From: Aldrovandia affinis
Lineage: Eukaryota; Chordata; Actinopteri; Notacanthiformes; Halosauridae
DNA: 64,000 nucleotides
Assembly: GCA_029706075.1 (NCBI GenBank)
Contig: JAINUG010000005.1
Coordinates: 6,251,001 to 6,315,000, forward strand
Direction: 5' to 3'
Shown one piece after another: positions 1 to 11,000 of the stretch. Position 1 is the first letter of the stretch, and each line of letters begins with the position of its first letter. The translations under genes were made by a program, and so were the position numbers. The notes below the pieces were generated by a model, which ran no database searches, had not been told where the DNA came from, and saw only the letters and a list, made by a program, of their open reading frames with translations.

Positions 1-155
1 TATATTATTAATAAAACAAAATATGTTTTTCTGAACAGTTGTATTAGCAACGTAGGTTTGGAAGTTTCTTTTTTTTAGCATAAAATATATCTCATTACTT
101 ATATAGTTTATTTTATATGACCTCTTTTGTTCATCTTTATCAAGGGTATGAATAC
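1..155 (+). mobile_element. Right end of a Tc1/mariner element, truncated by the window edge
   Basis: Positions 75-155 closely match 28043-28121, the right terminal region of the Tc1 element in this window; both contain the words AGCATAAAATATA and TTCATCTTTATCAAGGG. Positions 1-68 match, in reverse complement, the left terminal region near 25775-25830. This is therefore one terminal inverted repeat of a second copy of that family. It lies in the intron just upstream of the first visible zonadhesin-like exon. Confidence 0.75.
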
Positions 156-223
156 AAATGGAGCCTACTGTATATATACGTATATACTGTATATATGATA
201 CGTTTTATTTTTATCTCTCTCAG

Positions 224-3200
224 CTGAAAGAGAAGTTTATATCCTCAGACTGCTCTCAGAGCTGTGAATGCACACCGACAGGGTCTGTTTGTCAACCAAA
301 AAGCTGCCCAGACACTCATGTCTGCACCATCTACAACATGACACGTGACTGCTACAAAAGTGAGTCCACACTTGAGTAGACGTGTGTGTATGTGTGTGTA
401 TATGTGTATACACATGTCAGATTCTAAGAATAGAATATAGACATTAGATAATACATGCACAGTTTTAACAAGGGAGAACAGGCTGACTCAAAGTCAGAGT
501 CAAAAATACAATGCATAACCTGTACATAGAAGATTGGACAAACCTTACAATATAGAAGAATGGATTATGTTGTATGGCAATATTTTGCACAGACCCTGCT
601 TATGTTTATAAATCACAAGTAAAAGGAGAGTTCCAACAACCTGAATAAACAAGCTTGCAAATTCAGCAGGGTAGTATTTAAGGTAGTATTATTTCCGTAT
701 CTGGAGTTTCTCCATTTTGGTATGGGCTCCAAATTATGATTTTAGGAATAAAGCTAGTTCCAGATTTTAGTATGAAAAAGTGAGCATCTCGAAAAAAAAT
801 CTCCCAATAATGATAACATTCAAGGTAAGAAAAACTTGAATGAATATGTATAGTTTCAGTGAAATATTACTATACATGTTCCTGGCAACAATAGCTTTCT
901 TTATCTGGGCTAGTGAAGAGTTTGTACTTAAGTTTCTTCTCCAACCTTAAGATCTTAGTCTTAATAAAACATTACATATATTGCCAACTTGTTACAGAAC
1001 AGGAAAGTTCATTTTGCAGTATAACAAATAATTTGCATTGGTAGAAGTTATATTATAAGAATTATTGCTAATTTAAAAACATTTGTATTGTTGTGCCATA
1101 AGAACAAAACTGTCTATTTATACTTACATGGCTTATTGTTCATTGTCCAGTGTTCATCTCCTTACCATAACATTTAACGAAAAATGTCCCATGCCAAAAT
1201 TCAGTGTTTGTGCATTGCAACATATCCATGTAATCCTTTTGTGTCTGTTAACAGAGACTGCATGTTTGAGCTCACCCTGTCTGAATGGAGGGATATGCCT
1301 GGTTTCATCAGAGGTCCCAGGGTTCACCTGTCAGTGTGCTGAAGGATTCCAGGGCTTGCTTTGCGAGGGAGAAAGATATCCCAGCAATGGTCTAGGTATG
1401 CATTTGTCCATCACACTATTTCTCAGAGCACTCAGATATCATCCATCTTCAAATGTCCCTATTACACAACAAACACAGTGATGTGTTTGGCAAATAATAG
1501 AGCTTTAACCTGTTTTTAAAAAAGGCTGTGGCCTCTTCTCTACACCAGGGGCCTCATTTATAAAACGTACTTAGGCACAGATTTGATCTTAGAACGTGAG
1601 TACGCTCAAATCCACGCCAAAGTTCAGATTTATAAAAACGGTCTTTGACGTGGAAAAGTACTCAGCTCCACGTCAGGTTTCAACTTGGCGTACGCACGTT
1701 TCCTTGTGGCAATTAATTTATTAATAACTTTATTGTGCAAACCATTACGTATAGCCTAAGCAATATGTTCAATCTGGTAATACTACTACTACTACTAATA
1801 ATAATAATAATAATAATCCTAATGAGGAAACAATTAGGCAGCAGACGACATGTTGGCGCTCTTAGATTTCCGAATACATTTTACATTACATTTACATTTT
1901 AAGCATTTAGCAGACGCTCTTATCCAGAGCGACTTACAATATGTACATTAATACATGGTAGGAACAATCATAGTATGCGCAAGAGATCAGTGCAGTAATA
2001 CAGCGATAGACATTATTGCATTTTTTTAAATGGAGTAAGTAGGGGTATATAGTGTTGAGCAAGTAGGCAGTGGTGATGACAATTAGCTAGATGTACAGAA
2101 TTCAGTGGTAGTGGAGTCTGAAAAGGTGGGTTTTGAGTCTCTTGCGGAAATCACAAGTGATTCCGTGGTTCTGACCGATTGCGGAAGGTAGTTCCACCAG
2201 CGAGGGGTCAGGACAGAGAAGAGACGAGACCGTGAATACCTGCAGTACTCCAACATTGCCACAAGGAAACGTACGTACGCCAAGTTGAAACCTGACGTGG
2301 AGCTGAGCACTTTTCCACGTCAAAGACCGTTTTTATAAATCTGAACTTTGGATTTGAGCGTACGCACGTTCTAAAATCAAATCTGTGCGTAAATACGTTT
2401 TATAAATAAGGCCCCAGGGCTCTTCAACTATTATTTCCTGTATGTCAGATTCATTAAAAAAATGCTGCCAAATATTTTCCACTTATTACTTAACAATGTA
2501 TGAATAAGATGTATTGTACATGTGTGTAAACCAAGTGTATGCTTTCTTAAAATATGCATAGTTAGGCATTAGGCTACTTATTATTCTGTTACTAGTGGGA
2601 AGGCATACTGACATTGAGCAGATGCAGACCTGGATATATTCACAATTTTTATGCATCTGAATAGTACTTTTTTTTCTCTTTAATGATCAAAGAGCCAAGA
2701 CTAGCTGAATAGCCCTGCTCTACACCATATATTGTTATTTTATAGTCCAAGATTAACGTAATATGTTGTATAAATATGGATTATATTCATTAATGGAGGT
2801 CTAATAGTATGCTTTTATATCCCTTCGTTTCTTTAGATAAGAAGACGATTATTTTGATTGGAGTTCTGGTTCCCCTTGGAGTCATTATCTTATGCCTGAT
2901 ATGTGTTTTCATGTACAAACAAATAGTAAGGTAAAGTTGCCTACCTATAAAAATCAAATATGCATTCCTGTCATTACATTTTTCACTAAAAGGCCTTGCT
3001 AAAACCATCAATAATGAATCTTTCAAAGAGACTTAATTATTAATACAGAGTTGGGAAACTTGTAACTGGTGGCTTGGTAAATGGTAACTCATTTACTGGT
3101 AATTAATGCTTGATGCTAATACATTGATGGTAGATTACTAATCACTCTTTGCAGAAAGAAGAGTGGGCTGTCTTACAAAGACAAACTTCAGATGTCCAAA

Positions 3201-3528
3201 ACAAAAGGTATGTGTGTCTCTAAATCCTCAACATTGTATACATACATTACATCAATAATAAGTAACTTGAAAAACATTGATAACAAGTGATTTACAGATA
3301 ATACCTAATATTTTAATTTCATGGGGATTTTTGTCAGGGGAAATGTGTTTATTTCCCATTTCAGAAACATATTTGCAAACATATATGCCTTATTATGACT
3401 ATCCTAATATTCTTAAGGTAAACTTTATGAAAACATGGATTCTACGGATAAGAAGACAAAAGTAACAAGGTTTTGATGTTGAAGATTTAAACCGCATCTT
3501 CCAGGAAAAGGGGATAGATTTCAAATGA
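224..3528 (+). CDS. 3' end of a zonadhesin-like transmembrane gene
   Basis: At least five spliced coding exons are visible: 224-359, 1255-1395, 2837-2930, 3155-3207 and 3365-3417, with a likely terminal exon at 3505-3528. All junctions use AG/GT and phases match throughout (1-1-1-2-1-0). In order they encode a Cys-rich TILa/VWC-like segment (Cys-Gln-Pro-Lys-Ser-Cys core), one EGF-like domain, a hydrophobic membrane helix followed by Tyr-Lys and a basic stretch, and a short tail rich in Lys, Ser and Tyr. This order (VWD/TIL, EGF, membrane segment, short tail) is that of the C-terminus of zonadhesin, a sperm membrane protein that binds the egg coat. Linkage to trappc14 and gal3st4 supports this. 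The VWD and MAM part lies to the left of the window. Another TIL-EGF-TM protein is the alternative. The final exon is the weakest part of the model. Confidence 0.7.
1255..1395 (+). CDS. EGF-like domain exon of the zonadhesin-like gene
   Basis: The exon follows a pyrimidine-rich acceptor ending in ACAG and stops at a GTATGC donor. It contains six cysteines with EGF spacing, including CLNGGIC and FTCQCAEGFQGLLC. It starts with two bases completing a codon begun at 359 and ends one base into a codon, the phase-1 pattern usual for EGF exons. This is the most clearly recognisable part of the gene. Confidence 0.85.
1548..2415. mobile_element. DNA transposon with ~160-bp terminal inverted repeats, carrying an L2 fragment
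   Basis: The arms 1548-1713 and 2255-2415 are near-perfect reverse complements. The outer ends read GGGGCCTCATTTATAAA and TTTATAAATAAGGCCCC. No transposase is present, so this is a non-autonomous, foldback-like element. The interior contains a TAC/TAA microsatellite (about 1780-1816) and an L2 LINE fragment in minus orientation. I could not fix a target-site duplication or the superfamily. It sits in the intron between the EGF and membrane exons of the zonadhesin-like gene. Confidence 0.8.
1868..2254 (-). mobile_element. L2-type LINE 3' fragment inside the long-TIR element
   Basis: Read on the minus strand, this segment matches the L2 3' end at 36950-37610. It contains the conserved tail CTCTGGATAAGAGCGTCTGC and, before that, coding remains equivalent to the LINE C-terminus. 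It fills nearly all of the space between the two inverted-repeat arms. Confidence 0.75.
2837..2930 (+). CDS. Transmembrane exon of the zonadhesin-like gene
   Basis: After a TTTCTTTAG acceptor the exon encodes Asp-Lys-Lys-Thr followed by about 22 hydrophobic residues (IILIGVLVPLGVIILCLICV) and then FMYKQIVR. This is a typical single-pass type I anchor with positive residues on the cytoplasmic side. The donor is GTAAAG. The next exons, 3155-3207 and 3365-3417, encode a short cytoplasmic tail with several Lys and Tyr residues. Confidence 0.8.
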
Positions 3529-4210
3529 GAGTAATTGTGTTGTACATTTATTGCTGCATTTGTTTGTTGAAGATAACTTGCATACTTTTATTTTCTACCT
3601 GTGCTTAAAATATTCATCTTGTTGACTTCCCACTTCATCTGAACTATTCCACCATTTTCCCTCTCCAATTATTTGACTGTGTTATTTACAATACTGTACT
3701 TTGTTTCATTAACATATTTTAAAAGAAAACGGAAATTAGTAATGTAACAATATGATCCGAGGGAAACCGTTAGTTACATTTCTAACTGTTTTCAATAAAT
3801 ACATCACTAATATTTTTACATATGCATTCCCTAGTGTTTATGAATTACACTATTATAATGGTTACTTGTTATAGAACTAGTTGGATTTAAATCTTTTCAT
3901 CAAGCAATCCAGTTAATAATGACATACACATTGCAATTAAATGTTGGCACACTTTTAAGGAGTTAAGATATTTTATGGAGCTAATCTTGTAAGTGCCAGA
4001 TTTGGTTATCAGCTTGCATGTCATCGAGATTGAAATGTCAATTGAAGTGTCATTAAATTTTGACCAGACGATTCTCAACCTGTTGTTACAATTATTTGAT
4101 TCTCTTGGTCTGGTCTTACATACTTATTTCAGGAACGGGGAAGCATGTTATTAGAGCAGGAGGCTTTGTTTTTTAACAAGCTGTCAACTGTCAAAGCCAT
4201 ATCTGGATGC
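3529..4210. other. 3' flank of the zonadhesin-like gene
   Basis: AT-rich sequence with no coding signal. An AATAAA at 3794-3799 is a possible polyadenylation signal for the zonadhesin-like gene, about 270 bases after the proposed stop. Nothing else is recognised. Confidence 0.4.
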
Positions 4211-4214
4211 GTCT

Positions 4215-4700
4215 TCCTACTAATTGGATCTGTGCATTCAGTTCTATGTCATTTGCCTTATCTGTTATGTATTTTCAAAATCACCCCAATCCCTTCATAA
4301 AATAAGATCGGGAAATACATGATACATTTTTTTCAGGTTTAAGTTTTATGTATATTCTCATATGGCAATAGAAAAAGGAAAATACTTTTATAGCTATTGT
4401 ATTTTTAGATACTTAAAATATCTGCTTTTGGTAGTTCTCCACAAGTTCCAAAAGGAACTAGGAGCACACCCAGTAATACAATGAAAAAGTATTAATCAAA
4501 TCATGTATACCCAGCATTTTATAGCCAATTTTAAACACAACTTTGCTGTGCAGAAAGGCAAAATAAATAGACACGCAAGATGCTATGCTGCTCCAGCAAC
4601 ATACCTGCAACACGCTGCATTCCCTTCTGGTGTAGATTACCCCATCTACTGTTTAATTAGTGTGTGAAGCGTGAGGTGCAGATTGGGCTTTAAAGGCCAG
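4215..4700 (+). repeat. Unclassified dispersed repeat, copy 1
   Basis: This stretch aligns, with gaps, to about 40195-40645. The best block is 4577-4660, sharing ATGCTGCTCCAGCAA, then CTTCTGG, TAGATT, ATCTACTGT or ATCCACTGT, and AATTAGTGT. The copies are in the same orientation and clearly diverged. No open reading frame or terminal repeat was recognised. Confidence 0.6.
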
Positions 4701-4754
4701 TTTTCCTTTGTGGTCTCCTCAAATCTATTTGTTTACTACTACAGTCAGCAGTAC

Positions 4755-5050
4755 TGGCCTATATTTTTTCCCATGCTTCTCCCAATTTGGTGTCCAATTG
4801 TACCTTTTTATAATTCAACTATCACCCTATTACTACGAGCTCGCCACCACAACCCTGGGACCGACAGTGCCAAGCTGAACAACTGTAACTCAGACACATT
4901 GCTTTTGCACACAGTATGCTCATGCCAGACTCCCTTCCCCCTGGGGGCAGATAGCCAATCACCGCCCCCAAACGGGACTCCTGGTTACAGCCGGGCTGGC
5001 GCAGCCCAGGTTCAAACCCAGGCTGCAGTTTTCATTTGCATAAACATTCT
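4755..5050 (-). mobile_element. tRNA-derived SINE-like repeat, copy 1
   Basis: The segment aligns to 54085-54400 in the same orientation. Read on the minus strand, the head (about 5030-4990) contains GGTTTGAACCTGGGCTGCGCC, which resembles a pol III B box. It is followed by a region with CCCGTTTGGGGGCGG and a T/A-rich end. A plus-strand reading frame at 4671-5117 lies across it and is taken to be fortuitous. Confidence 0.55.
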
Positions 5051-6796
5051 TAGTACATATGTTGCAAAATTTGAAACACCCCTGCATACAATTTTCTTTA
5101 ACCGCATATTAATTTAGCGTCTTTCTTAATATATCTTCCCCTCGAAGATACATTTTAGCTTGTAAAGTCAATCTGCCTTGCTACCTCAAGTCATGATAGA
5201 AATCATTCCTCATGTCATTACAAGTTATAAGAATGGGATTAATTTCAATAACAGTGAGGTTAGTGATGCAATGGTTACTGCTAATTCCTTTCAAATTAAG
5301 AAGCACAACATAATTAAACAAAGATTTTTGTGGGAAAAATTAATTATCAGTTGATGGCTGTTTTTTGAGACATCAGATAATACACAATGTGTTGAGACAG
5401 GCTCTCAAATGATCGCATTTATTCAGCTTGTTCAGATTTAGCAACCACTCAGCAAAATAACACATATCCAACACATCCAAACAATGTTGTTTGATTCCAA
5501 TTTCCTTTTAAACTTACATCAGCCAGCAAAGGTAAACAAAAACACAGCATTTGAGACAACAATGAACAACATTTTTACCAGAAACAATAATTTAAAATTC
5601 AAGTAAAGTGCTTTAATAAAATAAGCAATGATTGTTAAACTTAACACAATTCGGGTAAAAAACACAAACACATAAAACATTTTCTGTGGAGTGTCAAAAT
5701 ATATTAAATAAAAAAACATTTTCAGTCAGAGTGTAGAATGTCAAAGAAAGAAGTCAAAACATAAGTTTGGAAAGGAGGACAAATGTTGCCTCTGTACTTA
5801 GAAAGCCCTATTTAGATTATAGAGTTTTCCCTAGATACTAAGCTGCCTCTTAAAAGTAAAATAGATGCAGTAGAAATACCACTGAAACCAACAAGAATCA
5901 TATCACATCTCAATGTTAGCATGTCTTTCTTTACTCCAGTCCCAGACAATAATCCACAATAAGAACAATAAAATATGAATAAATCTGTTGAGCAGCCAAA
6001 AAAATGAAGTGGATTACTTGGATCACAAGGCAACAGCATAAAAAAAGAAGGCAATTGGGTTTTAAAGAAACAGGGAGTTGTTATGGATAACTTTTGTCAA
6101 ATTAGACTTTGAATGTTTGGAATGTTCAATGTTAAGGTAAGCCCCACCCCACCCAACGGCCTTTTAATAGTCCAAGGAGTGGTCTTCATTACTTATTCAT
6201 TGGCCCTTGTTCTACTCTCTGGAAAAAAGAAACACTAGTGCCCTTACTCAGTGTCACAGGTCATTCGGATGTACAACACAAACGCACACATACACATCTG
6301 TGCAGAGGCTGTCACTGTTCATTGGTACCATCAACACAGAATCTCCTATACACCTGTAAACATTTAAACAGTGCAGTGAATCCACACTAACCTAAAATAG
6401 CTGCAAGTATAAGGGGAGACAGTATGACAGTGAGGAAAAGTACTATACAGCAACAGGGAATTTTAAACATTATGGAGTGTAAGATGATGGAGAGATATGA
6501 AATCTAACAGTATAATAAGTAGTTATTTATCAGATAGTACAGTGATAATGTACTAACAGGGAGAACCACTATCAGTCACTGTGAAAACAGTGCACCCTGA
6601 CTTGGAATGGACAATCTGAGAGAAGGATTGAGTCTCTGAAAGAATGATAACATCTATAAAAACAAGCCTGAAATAGACACTTTACAGTGAGAACTCCCTG
6701 CAGGCAAGCTTCTGTGGGAGAAAATGTTGCAACAGGCACAACATGAAGAAACAGGCATAGAAAAGAGAAGGTAAGACAGTGGAATAAATTACAGTG
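5051..6796. other. Intergenic sequence between the zonadhesin-like gene and trappc14
   Basis: AT-rich DNA. Minus-strand reading frames at 5519-5719, 5812-6054 and 6572-6910 show no family resemblance and have no splice context. I see nothing coding here. Confidence 0.4.
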
Positions 6797-7165
6797 TGAA
6801 ACAGTGGAATGGTTATGAGGGTGGAGGATGCTCATGAGACCAAGTCCTGAGATGGTATCACTGAGAATGGGCATACAGTATTGGATGGTTTCAGGCTGCA
6901 AGTGCAGCAAAATAAATATACTTTAAAATAAATACTTTCAGCACAGATCCAAAATTCCATTGAAATCCAGTGTATACATTAAAATCAGCCATGAGGCAAC
7001 ATACACAAGGTCAATCTGCCAGAACTAGCCACACAACGTACGTACACGCATGCACAGTCCGCCATCCCTCGCAAACGGTATGAGCCAGGATTTTAATACA
7101 GCATCAGAGTTAACAGCTGTTTAATTTGTTTATTACTACGACTAATACTACTTCTGCTACAGCTA
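6797..7165. repeat. Duplicated segment downstream of trappc14, copy 1
   Basis: This aligns almost end to end with 8218-8624, in the same orientation. Shared blocks include ACAGTGGAATGGTTAT, TATCACTGAGAATGGGCATA and ATAAATACTTTCA. The other copy lies in the last intron of trappc14, so the terminal coding exon sits between the two. Confidence 0.8.
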
Positions 7166-7879
7166 CTGTGCACATAGTATGTCCATTTGAATCAGCTTGA
7201 ATGTTCCAGGTAACAACCCTCGAACCAAAAAAATGAGAACCTTACACTGAAGAGAATATCTTTGCTATGAATATGAATGACCAAATAGGAAAAATAGTTC
7301 CAGCTTCCAACTTATTTTATATTTATTTTAAGTTGTATGTAAATATGAGAAATAGCAGTGGACACGGTGACCCTGTGACTAAAATCCTGAGACATCAACA
7401 CCTTCTGACATTATTTCCCTCCCCCTCACCCACATCTACACTTTTCTCTGAAATATTCAAATAAAAAAACTAAAAAAAACTTACCTTACAATAAAATACC
7501 TACAAATGTTTCAAATCTTCTCATTTAAAAGCATAAGGAGAATATGAAATGGTGTGGCTGCATCTTAAAATGTTCCTTTTGTGTGCATGCATCTGGCTAT
7601 GTACTGGCAAGTGTGTACTTGTGTGGCAGGTTGAGTCTTAATCCTGAATCTGTTCTGCAGACAAAGTTTGTTTATCTTAAATAGAAGTCTGTCTGTCAAT
7701 CCATTGGATCAATGCTTTATAAGCTAAGTAGTTGTCACAGTCTTTACATGAATGCCCCACCAGACTCAATTTCACTCTATTACTATCAGCCAGTCTGTCA
7801 GTCTTGCTGTCTAGCAGTGTCAATTGTGTCACATCATGTCCTTGTCTCTTCCTTTCACCACCACCCTCCCCCCTTCTCT
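7166..7879 (-). other. Probable 3' untranslated region of trappc14
   Basis: This region directly follows the trappc14 stop codon on the minus strand. AATAAA on the minus strand at 7327-7322 is one possible polyadenylation signal. The real transcript end cannot be placed from sequence alone. Confidence 0.35.
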
Positions 7880-8033
7880 TTAACTGACTGGCTCAAGCAC
7901 TAGTACTTTGCATTCCCTCTTAGCAATTTTGTCAATAGAGAGGATGGCCTTCTCTTGGGGATGGTACAGAGGACGGCCGATGGGTGAGCCCACGGGAGGG
8001 GTGATGGCACGACGCTCCATAACACTGCCTGTC
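7880..8033 (-). CDS. trappc14: trappc14 last coding exon
   Basis: After a TTTCAG acceptor the exon completes a codon shared with the previous exon (donor at 8785) and encodes the conserved C-terminus, including [29 protein letters not shown] and EPVS before TAA at 7882-7880. The strong match to the human C-terminus fixes both frame and stop. Confidence 0.93.
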
Positions 8034-11000
8034 CTGAAATACAACACAACACAGGGGGCACCGTTGCATCAGATCAAACATTTGTATGCATTAGCAAGAC
8101 ATGCACTCCATTTGTGGATCACCAACATATTTGTCAGGCAAAGTTATAAACATGGGACCCCTAATTTCCATACTGCATAAAATATGAACATTATCTAAAA
8201 CACAAATGGAGTATTATGAACAGTGGAATGGTTATAAGGGTGGAGGATACTCCCGAGACCTAGTCCTGAGATAGTATCACTGAGAATGGGCATACATTAT
8301 GGGATGGTGTCAGGCAGAAAGTGCAGCAAAATACACCTTAAAATAAATACTTTCAATGCAGATCCAAAATTCCAGTGAAATCCAGGGTATACATTCAAAT
8401 CGGTTCAAAAGACCATGTACCAATATACACAAAGTCAATCTGCCAGAGATCGCCTCACAACATACATACACACACTTACACACATGCACGCGTACACACA
8501 CATACATGCACGCACAGTCCACCATCCCTCAGTAAACGTATGAACCAGGATTTTTATACAGCATCAGAATGAACTGTTTAATTTGTTTATTACTACTATC
8601 AATACTACTTAATTTCTGCTACACCCCCAATTTCCATATTGCATGAAATATGAACTTTATCTAAAACACACAGATGGAGTATTGTGTACAGAATGTATGT
8701 TTGTGTACATGTGTATGCATGCACTTGTGCCTGTGTGAATGTGTGGCAGTGAATAACTATGTGTGTGTGCATATGTGTGTTTTACCTCATGAGGTGTGAT
8801 CGGGAGGGCTGCTGATGGGAAAAGGACTGGGAGCGGCCCAGACTAGCTTGGTGGCGGTCCAACAGGTCCCGCACAGCAGGACTGGAGGGACTGTTCTTGC
8901 GGGACAGGGGACGGGCCTCGGGTGGGGGGTTGGAAACAGAGGCGGTGAACTGCAGCTTGAGTTTCATGTGCTGACTGAGCTGGAGAGAGACAGAGGAGGG
9001 AACCTAGTGATAAGGGCAATCATTCGGAAAGCAATGTGTGAAGACCAATAATGCACTTGCACAAAGGTCCACCCAAATTCACACACGTATACAAACACAC
9101 ACGTGCTGTACTAAGTCAATCAGTACCTCGAAGAGCCCCGCCCGCAGTATTTGGAAAGCCACGGTGAAAGAGAGAGTGCTGCCCTTGCGGCAGTGACCCA
9201 GGTTACTGAGAGGAGAGTGACACACCACTGCATTTACCGATTGGTCTTCACACTGACCACGACCTGGGTGGGAGAAAGGGAAGGAGGGGGAGAGGGCAGA
9301 GAGACAGACAGGGGAAGACAGAAGGAAAAGGAATGAAAGACAGAGAGGGAACATGAAACATGAAAAACATGAAAAAGTATCTGCATAAATCAATTTTCCC
9401 TACCTCTTCTCTCTCCCTCTCCCTTAATCTCTTGTTTTCACATTACATTACACCTATTTGCTTAACAAACACCCTAATCTGTGGAGACTTAAAAACCTTT
9501 GGCAAACTACCCATTTATGCAGCTGGAGTTTAACTGCAGCCATCCTTGCTTTTAACATGCACAACATTCCGGTTAAGATCCCAGTGCACAAAACTTTCCT
9601 ATCTACCCCAGTCTCTTCCTCCAACCCAAATTCTCAGGTATTGCTGCCCTCACCCTCAGGGGTCCAGACCAGACGGACAGCCAGGAAGTCCTGCAGGTTG
9701 TTGAGCAGAGTGTACCTGACACGGAAGTGCTCCCGTGCCTTCACTGCGCTCGGGCAGCTTGCGGTCATTACAAACCGTGGCCGGTCCAGCCTCACGCTGG
9801 GCAATCTAGTTGAGGTACGAGAAGGAAGAGTAACTCAAAGAAAAGAATGGCTGCATTAAATGGTTACATATTACATTCTATTTTATGTATCCTCATTTGA
9901 ACAGCAGGGATTCATAGTTAGGTGCTGCAGAGAGACAATAACTGACCTGTAATGTGTGTAGATGCAGTTGGTGAAGGGTAGTTTGGGTGTGGACCACTGG
10001 AGCACTGCCACCAAAGGCACCTCCATACCCTGAGATATACACCACATACTTTACTAATGCACACCCAAATACATTACCGGTCAAAAGTTTTAGAACACCC
10101 CCATTTTCCAGTTTTTACTGAAATTTAAGCAGTTCAAGTCCAGTGAATAACCTGAAATGGTACAAAGGTAAGCCTATAAACTGCCAGAGGTCCAAAAAAA
10201 AGTTTAGGTTACCAAAAACTGAAAAATAATGTACATTTCAGTTATTCAAAAAATTGAAAATGGGGGTGTTCTAAAACTTTTGACCGGTAGTGTATACAAT
10301 ATAATATATATATATAATACATAATTGGTCACACAGCTTACTAATGCATACTGATACATATACCACATACCCTGTCACACAGCTAACAAATGCATAACCA
10401 TGCAACCTGTCAGTTTACTTACAAACATTACACATTACACAGCTTTAAACACAGCAAACTGGGCTTTTCCTGCTTACTCTCACTCCCTTCCCCTCTTTCA
10501 CTCAATTGTTTCTGTCCTCACCTCCTTTGTGTCTTCCTGTGGCTGGTCACTGAGTTGCAGCTGGAAAATGAAGTTATGCTCTTCCAGAGCACTGAGCATG
10601 CTGGGAAGGCTGCAGGACAGACTGTCCATCCGGTAAAAGGATGCCATTGCAACCTCACCCGACTGATGGCTGGAGAATAAACAGGAAGACAGGCATCATT
10701 TATAATGGTTTATGGATAATCCTAACACACTGACACACACAGCCAAAGGCACCAAAACACAAGCATCCAAAAAAGGCATCTAAGCACACATACATACATA
10801 CATACATACATACCAGACATTATCAACCAGCAGCACAGACCCATCAGGCATCATGGGAAGGTAGGATGCATTGAAGTTGGGCAGAATCCGCACATCACGA
10901 ATGCACACCTCTTCCTGAGAACACCCGTTTAATACTATGACAGGGAGAATGGGGCATCAGCACAGATATGATGACACAATACTGTCATTCTTATATTATA

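Noticed and set aside
4671..5117. 148-residue plus-strand open frame
   Set aside because: It overlaps the SINE-like repeat and has no protein-family features or splice context.
9458..9859. 133-residue plus-strand open frame
   Set aside because: It is antisense to trappc14 exon 9805-9654 and its flanking introns; the minus-strand exon is clearly the real gene.
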